The notes beneath the pieces were generated by a model that saw nothing but the letters and a program-made list of their open reading frames with translations, did not search any database and was not told the DNA's origin. From Oscillospiraceae bacterium (GTDB lineage Bacteria; Bacillota_A; Clostridia; Oscillospirales; Oscillospiraceae): a DNA stretch of 48,504 nucleotides. The stretch spans positions 1 to 48,504 of the forward strand of contig JAFOBK010000061.1 of the NCBI GenBank assembly GCA_017381835.1, written 5' to 3'. Positions 16,100 through 25,353 of the stretch are shown in pieces; the stretch's first letter is position 1, and the number at the start of each line of letters is the position of its first letter. A program made the position numbers and the translations under genes.

Positions 16100-17257
16100 T
16101 CAATGTCTTCTCTTATTCATGTTTTCCTTGTAGCCCAGCATCTTACCAAAGGTGTAAGTAAACCAGGGCAGGGGGTCATTGCGCCAGAATACCAGATCCA
16201 CCGTATTCTTCCAGCTGAACCAGGAGGGGTTTGCCTTGAAGCGGTTGGGGGACTTCACAAACCACATCACGTCACTCTGGGTATGTCTTGCCATCACGCC
16301 GAACTTATCGTTGGGAGGATAGACAGTAACAGGCACATCATGGCACAGTTCCATCTGCAGTCTAGCCACATTGAAGCCGCAGGCCAGGCTCAGCTTGATA
16401 CCGGCAGTGATACGGCCGTTGATTTCCAGCAGCATGGGCTTGCCGGTTTCCTTGTCGATCATAAAACCAACGTTGGCAAAACCGCGCCAGTTCATTGCCT
16501 TCAGCAGTTCGCCTGCGTGCTGCAGTGCCTCGGGTGCATCCACGGACTGAATAAGAACTGCGGTACCTGCATCGATGGGATACCATCTCAGAACGTCCTG
16601 GGCCATGGACATGGTCACATTATTGTTCTGATCCACGAACAGATAGGTACCGATTCGCTTATCGAAGCGGACAAACTCCTGGACAACATACTGATCCACA
16701 TCCAGCTCGCCGCTTTCCAGACGCTCTCTGAATTCTGCCTCGGTTTCAAACTTGTGGAAGCCGATGGAACCCACGCCGTTACGGGGCTTGATGATGATGG
16801 GGAACTTAGCATGGCTCAGGAAATCCTCGATATCCTGGTTCTCCCGTCTGGTATAGGGGCAGGGAATGCCGTTGTCCAGCGCCACCTCAAAGGTTCTCTG
16901 CTTATTGAAAGCCTGCTCGTAGGAAGAACGGGGTGCGCAGGCGATCTTCACATACTGCTTGATCTCATCTTCCCGCTTGGTGATCTTGTTGGTGGTCATC
17001 TCTGCAACAGGGAACAGCACATCGTACTTGCCGGTCTTCAGCTCAGCCATGAGCACATCCTCAAAGCCATCATAAGAACCGGCTCCGTCGGGATGCAGAA
17101 TCTTTGCATCGGGAAGACGGGAAACATAGCACACGTCCATCTTATGGGCGCACAGAACCGTAACATGGCAGCCGATCTCCTTCAGACCATGGAGCATGGT
17201 GAGGGTCTGTCTTGCGCCGCCGTCGGTCAGTAAAACCTTAACTTTGCTAAAATCCAT
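16100..17257 (-). CDS. ATP-grasp ligase, glycan cluster enzyme 1
   Basis: A 385-residue ATP-grasp protein from the ATG at 17257 (MDFSKVKVLLTDGG), preceded by AAGGAG. The ATP-binding Lys is in FPIIIKPRNGVGSIG near residues 140-155, followed by VVQEFV and the metal-binding segment PMLLEINGRITAGI near 270. The C-terminal WFVKSPNRFKANP and NDPLPWFTYTFGKMLG resemble ATP-grasp proteins of capsule and exopolysaccharide loci. Likely role: attaching an amino acid or other carboxylate to an amino sugar made available by the PIG-L deacetylase of the same operon. The reaction is inferred from neighbours. Confidence 0.85.
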   Translation of the reverse strand: MDFSKVKVLLTDGGARQTLTMLHGLKEIGCHVTVLCAHKMDVCYVSRLPDAKILHPDGAGSYDGFEDVLMAELKTGKYDVLFPVAEMTTNKITKREDEIKQYVKIACAPRSSYEQAFNKQRTFEVALDNGIPCPYTRRENQDIEDFLSHAKFPIIIKPRNGVGSIGFHKFETEAEFRERLESGELDVDQYVVQEFVRFDKRIGTYLFVDQNNNVTMSMAQDVLRWYPIDAGTAVLIQSVDAPEALQHAGELLKAMNWRGFANVGFMIDKETGKPMLLEINGRITAGIKLSLACGFNVARLQMELCHDVPVTVYPPNDKFGVMARHTQSDVMWFVKSPNRFKANPSWFSWKNTVDLVFWRNDPLPWFTYTFGKMLGYKENMNKRRH

Positions 17258-17290
17258 AATATTTTCTCCTTGACTGATAAACAATCTATA

Positions 17291-17992
17291 TCAGGCATTT
17301 TCTGCTGCGCCGAAAACGGCCAGCTCTGCCTCTTTTTCATATTTAGTATAGGGGAATTCCCGCTTCTTCTGCACGGCAATCTGGAAAATCAGCTGGACAG
17401 TTCTGAAAATGCAGTACAGATCCAGACCGACGCACATCTTCTCCACATAAAGGCTGGCCAGCTTATCACGCATGGGGGCAACCTTCTTGTCGAATTCCTC
17501 ATTGTCCTTGATGAACAGCTCGCCGTGGGCATAGTCATAGAGGCTGTCCAGGCAGGCAAGGCCGGGTCTGACGGTCAGTACGTTGTCATACTTACCTATG
17601 TAGTGCTTCTTGACACCGGCTTCCGTAATGGGTCTGGGGCCTACCACAGACATCTGACCCATCAGGATATTCAGCAGCTGGGGCAGTTCGTCCAGCTTGG
17701 TCTTGCGCAGGATGCCGCCGAACTTGAAAATGCGGTTTTCATTGGCAATATAGCCGCCTTCCCGCTTCTCACCGGCGCTCTTGTCCTCCGTTACGAACAC
17801 ATGCATAGAGCGGAATTTATACAGCACGAATTTCTTTCCGCCCTTGCCGATACGGTCAGCGCGGTAGAAAACCGGGCCTTTGCTGGAAAGCTTGATGCCG
17901 ATGGCAATGATGAGCCACACGGGAGAGGAAATCAAAATTGCCAGCAGGGATGCGCAGATATCAAAGGCGCGCTTGATAAAACGATAAACCAT
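17291..17992 (-). CDS. Initiating sugar-phosphate transferase (PglC/WcaJ-type)
   Basis: Transfers a sugar 1-phosphate from a nucleotide sugar to undecaprenyl phosphate, the first step of lipid-linked glycan assembly at the membrane. The 233-residue protein is the minimal catalytic form: one hydrophobic N-terminal reentrant segment (about 10-33), KFRSM (59-63), the catalytic Asp-Glu in KLDELPQLLNIL (99-110) and MSVVGPRP (114-121). A family-typical basic patch follows. GGGGAG precedes the ATG. This is the only glycosyl-transfer enzyme in the cluster, so it defines the first sugar; UDP-galactose, UDP-glucose or an N-acetyl sugar are possible. Confidence 0.93.
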   Translation of the reverse strand: MVYRFIKRAFDICASLLAILISSPVWLIIAIGIKLSSKGPVFYRADRIGKGGKKFVLYKFRSMHVFVTEDKSAGEKREGGYIANENRIFKFGGILRKTKLDELPQLLNILMGQMSVVGPRPITEAGVKKHYIGKYDNVLTVRPGLACLDSLYDYAHGELFIKDNEEFDKKVAPMRDKLASLYVEKMCVGLDLYCIFRTVQLIFQIAVQKKREFPYTKYEKEAELAVFGAAENA

Positions 17993-18005
17993 TTTCTCTC
18001 TCCCC

Positions 18006-18665
18006 TTACTTTGTTTCTCGGATCAGCATGAATGCTTCCGCAGCCTTCACATTGACCGTAGCGCCCCGCAGCTTTGCCAGGGCTTCATTGGCCTCCAAAG
18101 AGCGCAGGTCGGGGAATTCGCTGACCTGGGTTTTGAAGAAGTTCAGAGCCGTCAGCTTGCCTTCCAGGTAATCAGTAATGTCCACATAAACATTGGGGAT
18201 AAAAGAAAAGTTTTCAGTAGGCAGATTGATGCCGGTTTCAGACAGGGTCTCGTAGGCATAGATCCGCTTCACGGGATGATCATACTTAGACCGCAGCGCA
18301 ACCATGGCAGCATCGGTCACCATCTGATGATCCTTCTGCATATCACCCCAGAAAGGAAGATATACCTCTTCGGGCTGAACGTCCCGGATCACATCAAAAA
18401 ATGCTTTGTTAAATTCTCCTCTGGGGACATCTTCCAGATGGTTTGCCACAAAGGGCATGCCAATATAGCGGTCGATTCCGCAGTAGGCATGGGCCTGCTT
18501 CATCTCCTCATGGAGCCGTGCGGTACTGGCCGGCAGAACCTGACCTTCGCGGGCAGTAACGATGCACACCGTTACATGGTCACCGGCAGCTTTTCTCTTC
18601 AAAATTGTTCCGCCCACACCCAGGATCTCATCATCCCGATGGGGAGCAAACACCAAAATATTCAT
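18006..18665 (-). CDS. PIG-L/LmbE-family deacetylase
   Basis: A zinc-dependent N-deacetylase fold of 219 residues. The zinc motif PHRDDE (8-13) is a variant of PHPDDE, and the second ligand region reads FWGDMQKDHQ (about 110-120). Family members remove acetyl groups from GlcNAc-containing conjugates such as mycothiol, bacillithiol, GPI and glycopeptide precursors. Placed next to an initiating transferase and two ATP-grasp ligases, it may expose the free amine to which an amino acid is then ligated (inference). GAGG precedes the ATG. Confidence 0.88.
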   Translation of the reverse strand: MNILVFAPHRDDEILGVGGTILKRKAAGDHVTVCIVTAREGQVLPASTARLHEEMKQAHAYCGIDRYIGMPFVANHLEDVPRGEFNKAFFDVIRDVQPEEVYLPFWGDMQKDHQMVTDAAMVALRSKYDHPVKRIYAYETLSETGINLPTENFSFIPNVYVDITDYLEGKLTALNFFKTQVSEFPDLRSLEANEALAKLRGATVNVKAAEAFMLIRETK

Positions 18666-18685
18666 AGTTACCTCACAAATTATAT

Positions 18686-20119
18686 TTACGCATTTTCAGC
18701 GTTCTTTTTCTTTCTGTCCTTACGCAGTACCATGAAAATCAGATGTCTGAATTTCCAGGCTACAGCCAGGAATACTGCGCCGTATACCAGGATGCTCACA
18801 TACCGCAGCCATGTCACGCCATACAGGAAATTCACACCCAGCATCAGCAGGAGCATGCCCGCGATAGTCACAAACATCATCTTGACATCATATATATCAC
18901 CGCAGCCAAGCTTGCGGACGATACCGATATGGACAAGCAGCAGCAGAACATAGCTGATGCAGATGGAATAGCCGGATGCCACATAGCCGAAACGGGGCAT
19001 CAGGATATAGTTGAGCACCACATTCACCACCGCCGCACCGGCGCTGGCAAAGGCCATGCCCACAGTCTTCTTCTTGATCTGCTCCAGATTGACAAACAAG
19101 GTGCACAGGAACTGCAGTACACAGCACAGTGCGATAGGAGGCATAACATACTTTGCTTCCAAATACTGCTTGCCGCCCATAATCAGAAGAATTTCCGGGG
19201 CCAGGAGCATAATGCCAAAGGCAATAAAGACAAAACCCAGGATATAAAACTTTGTTACCTTCCGAATGCTTGCCCGATCATCCTCCGCCACCTTTTCTGC
19301 CAGCCAGGGAGAAAAGGCCATATTCAAAGAGGTCATCAGGAAAACAGCCATATGGCCCACGGTATAGGCCACACTGTACAGTGCATTGGTTGCCGCGCCA
19401 AACATCTTGGTGATCATCACCTTATTGCTGGCATGGAGTACTGACAGCGACAGCTGATGGGGAATGTAGGGAATAGAAATCTTCAGGGCGAATTTCCAGA
19501 AGGAGGGATCGATCTTCTTTCCGTTGCGGAACATGATGACCAGCAAAACCGCACCGATGAAGAACACAGGAACGGTATGACCCAGGATTCTGCCGGTCAG
19601 ACCGCTGTCCATGGTCAAAACCAGGATTACAGAAAGGACGGTAGTGCTGAATGCCATCAGCAGCGACACAAACACCGATTTTTTATACTGATACTGATAC
19701 CGTTCGCAAGCCTGGAACACATGCACAATGGTAATGAACAGGCAGTACACCAGCAGCAAATTGATGTGCAGCACGCTCATTTCCAGGAATGCCGACAATT
19801 GCTCAGAGAAGAGATTGCCCACAATCAGCCATAAGCCGGTGGAAATTGCGCTCAAGGTGAGGATAGAGAGGGCATACTGCTTAAATCTATCCTCATATTC
19901 ATATCTTGCACTGATCAGGCTGGACTCAATGTGCAGACCAACCAGGGTGATGGCGATATTCATCCAGGAAAGGAAGTTACTGAATTCGCCATATTCGCCC
20001 TTTGTGAGCAGTCTTGCAAAAATAGGTGTTGTGATAAAGCCCATACACTTGACCAGGAAGCTGGACAAGGTATACCATACACCGGATTTCAGGGCTTTGA
20101 TATTATTGTTCGGTTTCAC
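18686..20119 (-). CDS. Lipid-linked oligosaccharide flippase (Wzx/MATE-like)
   Basis: A 477-residue membrane protein with about 14 hydrophobic segments, beginning ALKSGVWYTLSSFLVKCMGF and IFARLLTKGEYGEFS, the usual opening of polysaccharide transport proteins. It moves undecaprenyl-linked repeat units to the outer face of the membrane. The start is a GTG whose bases overlap the stop of the upstream polymerase gene (GTGA), so the two are translationally coupled. It is 20 bases from the PIG-L gene. Confidence 0.9.
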   Translation of the reverse strand: MKPNNNIKALKSGVWYTLSSFLVKCMGFITTPIFARLLTKGEYGEFSNFLSWMNIAITLVGLHIESSLISARYEYEDRFKQYALSILTLSAISTGLWLIVGNLFSEQLSAFLEMSVLHINLLLVYCLFITIVHVFQACERYQYQYKKSVFVSLLMAFSTTVLSVILVLTMDSGLTGRILGHTVPVFFIGAVLLVIMFRNGKKIDPSFWKFALKISIPYIPHQLSLSVLHASNKVMITKMFGAATNALYSVAYTVGHMAVFLMTSLNMAFSPWLAEKVAEDDRASIRKVTKFYILGFVFIAFGIMLLAPEILLIMGGKQYLEAKYVMPPIALCCVLQFLCTLFVNLEQIKKKTVGMAFASAGAAVVNVVLNYILMPRFGYVASGYSICISYVLLLLVHIGIVRKLGCGDIYDVKMMFVTIAGMLLLMLGVNFLYGVTWLRYVSILVYGAVFLAVAWKFRHLIFMVLRKDRKKKNAENA

Positions 20120-21456
20120 TTTTTGATATTCCCTCGCTTAGATTTAAACCACAGCAGAATTTTCTGCCAGATACTAACCATTGTATTCTTACATTTACCG
20201 GCGAAATCGTCGGGTAAAATTCGCATTTGTGCGCCTTCGGTTGCGTATCCATACATCTGGAAACACACGAAGAACAGCATATAGAAGGTTCCGTGGGTAT
20301 GGGCTGTAAAGAAGGACAGCGCTACGATCACCAGCGTATACCAGAAGTTTGCGGAATTTACATTCCGCAGGCCCCGCAGATAGAACCAATAGGACAAAAT
20401 GACACCAATGATACCCTGCTTAAAGAGTGTGGCAAAGAAGCCGGCCACATTAAAGTCAAACTCGCTGACTTCCACATCCTTGGAATAGCCGATCAGGATA
20501 TCCCGGGCGGACATTTTTTTCAGATGGTTCAGGGTACGGCGCACTCTGCCTGCAATAGCCGTGGAACCGCTGTCGTTCACAAAAATTCTGTTCACGGTAT
20601 TGCGGACAATATCCACCGTAAAGTAGGCTACAATCAGCACACACAGGAACACCGCAATAATAATCAGCGTGCGCTTTGTAAACAGATTGGAAAACTGAGG
20701 TTCATTCCTCTTGTTGCCCTTTGCAGAATACAGCAAAATGTAAATTGCCCAAAAACCTGCCACAACTGCGATGCCCATGCCGGAAGTGGACAGCACCACA
20801 CCCAGGGACAGCACCGCCGCAGAAATAATTCTTCTGATGTTGATTTTCGGCGTAAACAGCAAAAAAGCAATGCTGGGGAAGAAGTAGAGGAACACATGGG
20901 AAGGCTCCAGGAAAAATCCGCTGGGGCGGTAAAATCCGCCGATTTTTGTGGAAGTAGATCTCTCCACCCAGCGCTCACTTTCCGCATGCAGGAGTTTGAC
21001 GGGAATTACCTGCAGCTTGAAGCGGATCACATAATAGCAAAAATATTGGATAAGCAGCACAACCGTGGCTGCCAGGCAAATATAGAACGCATAGCGAAGA
21101 ACTCTCTTCAGATCCACGCAGTCCAAGGCAATTGCGATATATACCAGTCCAAAGAAACCTGCATACAGAATGCGGGTAAAGGAAAAACCGCGGTTAATTG
21201 CCGTGTATCCCAAGAATAAAAGAATCGGAATAACCGTAAGCAAACGGTCTTTTTGCAGATTGGTAAGGGTTTTTGTTTCCACCACCTGCTTAACTGCATA
21301 GAAGAGTTTATAGAACAGAAATGCCGCTGCAATCAGAATTGCCGTGAAACCCGCATTTTCGTATAAACCTTTGTAATGCTGCAGAATCGGCGCAATCGCC
21401 AACACAACCGCAATTACAATTTCCGGGTTTATATACTTTTTGTTCACCTTCAGCAT
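20116..21456 (-). CDS. O-antigen/capsule polymerase-like membrane protein (Wzy-like)
   Basis: A 446-residue protein with about 11-12 hydrophobic segments. GFYRPSGFFLEPSHVF (about 174-189), inside a large external loop, is typical of O-antigen polymerase/ligase-type proteins (SGxFxEPS). It would join lipid-linked repeat units on the outside of the cell. GAGGAG precedes the ATG at 21456. It is the first gene of the operon and overlaps the flippase by 4 bases. Confidence 0.85.
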   Translation of the reverse strand: MLKVNKKYINPEIVIAVVLAIAPILQHYKGLYENAGFTAILIAAAFLFYKLFYAVKQVVETKTLTNLQKDRLLTVIPILLFLGYTAINRGFSFTRILYAGFFGLVYIAIALDCVDLKRVLRYAFYICLAATVVLLIQYFCYYVIRFKLQVIPVKLLHAESERWVERSTSTKIGGFYRPSGFFLEPSHVFLYFFPSIAFLLFTPKINIRRIISAAVLSLGVVLSTSGMGIAVVAGFWAIYILLYSAKGNKRNEPQFSNLFTKRTLIIIAVFLCVLIVAYFTVDIVRNTVNRIFVNDSGSTAIAGRVRRTLNHLKKMSARDILIGYSKDVEVSEFDFNVAGFFATLFKQGIIGVILSYWFYLRGLRNVNSANFWYTLVIVALSFFTAHTHGTFYMLFFVCFQMYGYATEGAQMRILPDDFAGKCKNTMVSIWQKILLWFKSKRGNIKK

Positions 21457-21567
21457 AACTGTTTCACTCCTCTTTTGGGGTGTTGATCCCAGTCCTATTA
21501 CCTATAAATCCCACAAACTGCAAGAATCATTTCAAAACTGCATAGTATCTCACAATATCTCATATTA

Positions 21568-21595
21568 ATTATACTCATTTTAACTGCAAAAGCAA
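21568..21595 (-). promoter_or_regulatory. Promoter of the glycan operon
   Basis: TTGCTT (21590-21595) and TATAAT (21568-21573) with a 16-base gap on the minus strand, followed by a roughly 110-base leader. No strong hairpin is visible in the leader (21457-21567). Confidence 0.65.
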
Positions 21596-21645
21596 GTTAT
21601 ATCTTTCCCCGTTGCGTAAACAATCCTTGAAGGAAATTACCAGCA

Positions 21646-21678
21646 AAAAACCGGACCCGATCATCGGGTCCGGTTTTT
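21646..21678. terminator. Bidirectional terminator after the second sugar operon
   Basis: 15-base perfect arms (AAAAACCGGACCCGA / TCGGGTCCGGTTTTT) with a 3-base loop, directly after the isomerase-like gene on the minus strand. Confidence 0.92.
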
Positions 21679-21689
21679 ATGGATATTTA

Positions 21690-23051
21690 TTACATGACCA
21701 GTTCGATGTCCATCATCTTGCAGAAGTCACGGACAGCTTCGCTGTAATCGCCGTAAGCCACGATCACATGCTGGCTGGAGACATTCTGGGCAAACTCTTC
21801 CACGGTGCAGGAGTCGGGGAAGACTTCCAGGCTGGGCAGCTGGGGAGCGGGATCGTCCCAGCCGAACTCGTTCCATGCGGGAGGATCCTTGGCCTCAGCG
21901 GTGTAAACATGCATCTTGTACTTGCCCTTCAGGTAGACAAGACGGCAGCAGGTCACATAGCCGGTCTTTGCCTTGGAAACATTCAGAACAGAGGTGTTCA
22001 GCAGACCAAATGCTGCGGGCAGGACTTCCACATCACCCTTGGTAGCAGCCTTGGGGATAAAGTCGGGTACACCGATCAGCATGGACTTCTCGAAGAACTC
22101 GTAGTACTCCATGTAAGGCACGATCTGTCCGGTAATGTACTTCATGATCAGCTGGGTCACAGCGCCCATGACGTCATTCTCGGGAACGGTCAGAACACCG
22201 CAGTAGTGCTCCAGCAGCATAAAGACCATTGCAGGGGGGAAGCCCTCAATCTTCTTCATGCCGTCCACATCGATCAGAGTGATCGCTTCCCAACCACGCT
22301 CACGGATCTTCTTGGCAATGGCCAGTGCGTACTTGACACCCTGCTCAATGGTAGCGTCTGCGCATTCCTTCTTGAAGACCCAGTTGGTCTTGACGAAGTT
22401 CACACCCTCTGCGATAGCTTCAGCTTCCAGAGTGTCGATCGCGCGAACCATCTCCAGCATCTCGTAAGGCTCAACCTCGACGCCGATCTTACCGCGCATG
22501 GAGTTGCCCTCATACTGGGTGCCGTACAGTAGCATATCGCGATAGCCCATGGTGCCAACCTTAGCGGAGCGCAGGTTCTTCTTGGCGCGGCAAGCGGAAA
22601 TGAAGGCCTCGATCTTACCCATGGGCCATTCCTTGCCGATCACATTGTAGATATACTTGAAATTGTACTCCAGAGCCTCGAAAGCGGGGCGGATGGCGGT
22701 AGTACCGGCCTGCTCAGCGGTGGTGATAATACGGCCGTTTTCCTTCCAGCCGCACAGGCCCCACAGCAGCATGGGAATATGGCGGAAATGGTCGGTGACA
22801 CGGATCACAGCATGGGTGGGGATCCAACCTGCCACACAGACGATCAGGCAGTCCAGATCCAGGCCAACCAGCTTGCCGTAAGCAGCGTCAGCAGTTTCGT
22901 AAGCGGGGTCGTCAATGACCAAACCGCCGTCGATCACATTCTCAAATTTTGCCTGCAGAGCAGCCAGCGCTTCATCGTGCTTCATCTGCAGACGCTCGAT
23001 GGGGGTGTTGACCTCACCGAAGCATACATAACCAATCAGATTCTTTTTCAT
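21690..23051 (-). CDS. L-fucose/L-arabinose isomerase-like protein
   Basis: A 453-residue protein from the ATG at 23051 (MKKNLIGYVCFGE), with AAGGAGAGG inside the end of the upstream mutarotase gene. The fold features of the L-fucose/L-arabinose isomerase family are visible: an N-terminal Rossmann-like part (GLDLDCLIVCVAGWIPTHAV), the metal-site segment VPENDVMGAVTQLI near residue 310 and the C-terminal SSQHVIVAYGDYSEAVRDFC. It is shorter than L-fucose isomerase (about 590). It should convert an aldose to a ketose, but no kinase or aldolase gene accompanies it. The true substrate is unknown. Confidence 0.8.
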   Translation of the reverse strand: MKKNLIGYVCFGEVNTPIERLQMKHDEALAALQAKFENVIDGGLVIDDPAYETADAAYGKLVGLDLDCLIVCVAGWIPTHAVIRVTDHFRHIPMLLWGLCGWKENGRIITTAEQAGTTAIRPAFEALEYNFKYIYNVIGKEWPMGKIEAFISACRAKKNLRSAKVGTMGYRDMLLYGTQYEGNSMRGKIGVEVEPYEMLEMVRAIDTLEAEAIAEGVNFVKTNWVFKKECADATIEQGVKYALAIAKKIRERGWEAITLIDVDGMKKIEGFPPAMVFMLLEHYCGVLTVPENDVMGAVTQLIMKYITGQIVPYMEYYEFFEKSMLIGVPDFIPKAATKGDVEVLPAAFGLLNTSVLNVSKAKTGYVTCCRLVYLKGKYKMHVYTAEAKDPPAWNEFGWDDPAPQLPSLEVFPDSCTVEEFAQNVSSQHVIVAYGDYSEAVRDFCKMMDIELVM

Positions 23052-23053
23052 AT

Positions 23054-24091
23054 TCAACCTCTCCTTGTAAATTGGTAGATCGTTTCCTGATGATAGGGAG
23101 TATTCGCAGGAAGTACAGGGTACAACAGACCTTGCTCTGCTTCCTCCGGAGAAAGACAATGCTGGGTTTCAATGCAGAACGCATGATAGGCTCCATAGGT
23201 CACGCCCTGCTTTCCCGGATGGTTGATAAGCAGCAAACCGGGGCAGTACAGCTGCATACCCGCCTGGGTAGTGAGAACTTCCATGGTAATACCGCTGACG
23301 GGAGCTTCCAGCTTTGCTGCCTGCTTCCAGTCACCGGCCTTGCCCAAATATCCATTGCGGTCATAGCCAAACGCGCTGTCCAGCTGGGGATGGGGCATCT
23401 GTAAATCACGGCCGAAGGTGTGGGGTTGTCTAAAGTCAAAGGGTGTGCCTTCCACGGAAAATACTTGCGTCTTGGGCATGCCAGCAGGCGCTTCTGCCCG
23501 ATAATAGGCAGCAGGACTTTGCAGCACATGATCCAGCACCGCTCCGCCGTCATGGCCTTCCAAATTGAAGTAACCGTGGCAGGTCATGTTCAGTACAGTA
23601 TCCTGATCAGACAAACCGTCATAGATATACTGGAGTCCATTTTCTTCCGTTAAGCGGCAGGTTACACTAACCTGCAGATTGCCGGGGTAGCCGTCTTCCC
23701 CATCGGGAGAAAAAAGAGAGAAGCGGACTCCGTCGCTGAGAATTTCACTCTCCCAAACACGGAAAGAGAAGCCGATAAAACCGCCGTGCATATTGTTGCC
23801 GTCTTCACCGTTTTGGGTCAGCTGATAGGTCTTCTCCCCTACCCGCAGTTTTCCTCCCGGAATCGGGCCCGCAAAGCGGCCAACGGTGGCACCAAAATAC
23901 TCTGTCTGGGCCTCATAATCGGCCAGGGTATCGTAGCCAAGCACCACATCCTTACCGGCATAGCAAAGCGACAGCAGCGTTACACCGAAATCCGTAATCA
24001 CAACCCGGGTGCCGGTCTGATTTTCCATCACAAACTTACTGGCTGTTTCCCCGTTTCTTGTGATGCCAAATGGTTCTTTCCAAATTTTCAT
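23054..24091 (-). CDS. Aldose 1-epimerase, second paralogue
   Basis: A 345-residue mutarotase. Catalytic positions are kept: His in NNMHGG near 100, His in TCHGYFNLEG, Asp in LDSAFGYD and Glu in CIETQH. It differs from galM (545-1564) at many sites, for example NNMHGG for NHLHGG and TCHGYF for TNHSYF, so it is an old paralogue probably adapted to another sugar. It lies between the ABC permease and the isomerase-like gene; the stop is 2 bases before the isomerase ATG. Likely role: supplying the right anomer of the imported sugar to the isomerase. Confidence 0.9.
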   Translation of the reverse strand: MKIWKEPFGITRNGETASKFVMENQTGTRVVITDFGVTLLSLCYAGKDVVLGYDTLADYEAQTEYFGATVGRFAGPIPGGKLRVGEKTYQLTQNGEDGNNMHGGFIGFSFRVWESEILSDGVRFSLFSPDGEDGYPGNLQVSVTCRLTEENGLQYIYDGLSDQDTVLNMTCHGYFNLEGHDGGAVLDHVLQSPAAYYRAEAPAGMPKTQVFSVEGTPFDFRQPHTFGRDLQMPHPQLDSAFGYDRNGYLGKAGDWKQAAKLEAPVSGITMEVLTTQAGMQLYCPGLLLINHPGKQGVTYGAYHAFCIETQHCLSPEEAEQGLLYPVLPANTPYHQETIYQFTRRG

Positions 24092-24108
24092 AGGATTTTC
24101 CTTTTCAA

Positions 24109-24142
24109 AACAGCCTCAGCTCCAAGAAGAACTGAGGCTGTT
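24109..24142 (-). terminator. Stem-loop between sugar permease and mutarotase
   Basis: 11-base perfect arms (AACAGCCTCAG / CTGAGGCTGTT) with a 12-base loop, followed on the minus strand by TTTTG. Probably a partial terminator that lowers enzyme expression relative to the transporter. Confidence 0.65.
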
Positions 24143-24155
24143 TTTGTGGATCAAA

Positions 24156-25352
24156 TTACTTTGCCTTCTTACGGTTGTAGACGTCAAACGCAACAGCTGC
24201 GATGAAGATAACACCCTTGACGATGTACTGGTAAGCAATACCAACACCCATCAGGTTCAGGCCGTTGGTCAGGGACATGATAACCAGAGCGCCGACCACG
24301 GAGTTGGTGACCTTACCGATACCGCCGGAGGTGGAAGTACCGCCGATGTAGCAGGATGCGATGGCATCCAGCTCGAAACCTGCGCCTGCAGTAGTAGAAG
24401 CAGCCTGCATACGGGAAGCAAACAGAATGCCGCCCAGAGCGGTCATCAGACCCATGGAGCAGAATGCAAACAGACGGATGTTCTCAACATTGATACCAGC
24501 CAGGCGTGCAGCTTCCGCATTACCGCCAACACCGTAGATATGACGGCCCAGCTTGGTCTTTTCCATCAGGAAGTTGTAAGCCAGAACCACAGCAGCCACG
24601 ATAACGATGGTCCAGGACAGGCCGCGGTACAGAGACAGAACAACTGCCACAGCGCCGATAATCACTGCCACAAAAACAGTGGAAATGATAAAGACGGGCT
24701 TGGAAGAAACGGGGAAGTTATACTTCTGCAGCTTCTTTCTGTTCTTGATACGGGAGAAGACCATCAGAACGATAACTGCGGCACCCACGATCAGGGACAG
24801 AGCGTGCATACCGGCGATCTCACCGATATCGGGCACAAAACCATTGGAAATAGCATTGAATGCATCCACGGGAATGGGCATGGTACCATTCTTGGAGGTT
24901 GCCAGGGATAGCAGACCACGGAAGGCAAACTCAAATGCCAGAGTGGTAACGAATGCGGGAACACCCATCTTGGTGACGATCAGGCCCTTTGCTGCGCCGA
25001 TCAGCACACCGAAGACCAGAACGATGGGAATGGCCAGCCACAAATTGATGTGCCAATCGATCATCATAATGGCGGTGACCGCACCCAGGAAGCCGGAGAC
25101 ATAACCGACAGACAGGTCGATCTCACAGATGATCAGGATCAGAGTCATAGCAACAGCCATGACAGCGATATAGCCGGTCTGGTTGATCAGGTTGGTCAGG
25201 TTTCTGGGAGAAAGGAAGGAACCGCCGGTAGCAAAACCAAAGAGAATGAAAATGGCTGCCAGAGCGATGTACATGGCGTAGTCACGGATTCTGGTCTGCA
25301 GCATCCACAGCAGTTCACCCAGCACGCCCTTATTCTTAGTTTCTGTCTTCAT
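24156..25352 (-). CDS. Multiple-sugar ABC transporter permease (GguB/XylH-like)
   Basis: A 398-residue membrane subunit from the ATG at 25352 (MKTETKNKGVLG); the longer frame overlaps the ATPase and is rejected. It has about 10-12 hydrophobic segments, the coupling motif GVGGNAEAARLAGINV and CYIGGTSTSGGIGKV, as in XylH/GguB permeases. It is longer than MglC because of a central hydrophobic insert (about 200-260). It starts 1 base after the ATPase stop. Function: import of a monosaccharide delivered by the ChvE-like protein. Confidence 0.92.
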   Translation of the reverse strand: MKTETKNKGVLGELLWMLQTRIRDYAMYIALAAIFILFGFATGGSFLSPRNLTNLINQTGYIAVMAVAMTLILIICEIDLSVGYVSGFLGAVTAIMMIDWHINLWLAIPIVLVFGVLIGAAKGLIVTKMGVPAFVTTLAFEFAFRGLLSLATSKNGTMPIPVDAFNAISNGFVPDIGEIAGMHALSLIVGAAVIVLMVFSRIKNRKKLQKYNFPVSSKPVFIISTVFVAVIIGAVAVVLSLYRGLSWTIVIVAAVVLAYNFLMEKTKLGRHIYGVGGNAEAARLAGINVENIRLFAFCSMGLMTALGGILFASRMQAASTTAGAGFELDAIASCYIGGTSTSGGIGKVTNSVVGALVIMSLTNGLNLMGVGIAYQYIVKGVIFIAAVAFDVYNRKKAK

Positions 25353-25353
25353 A

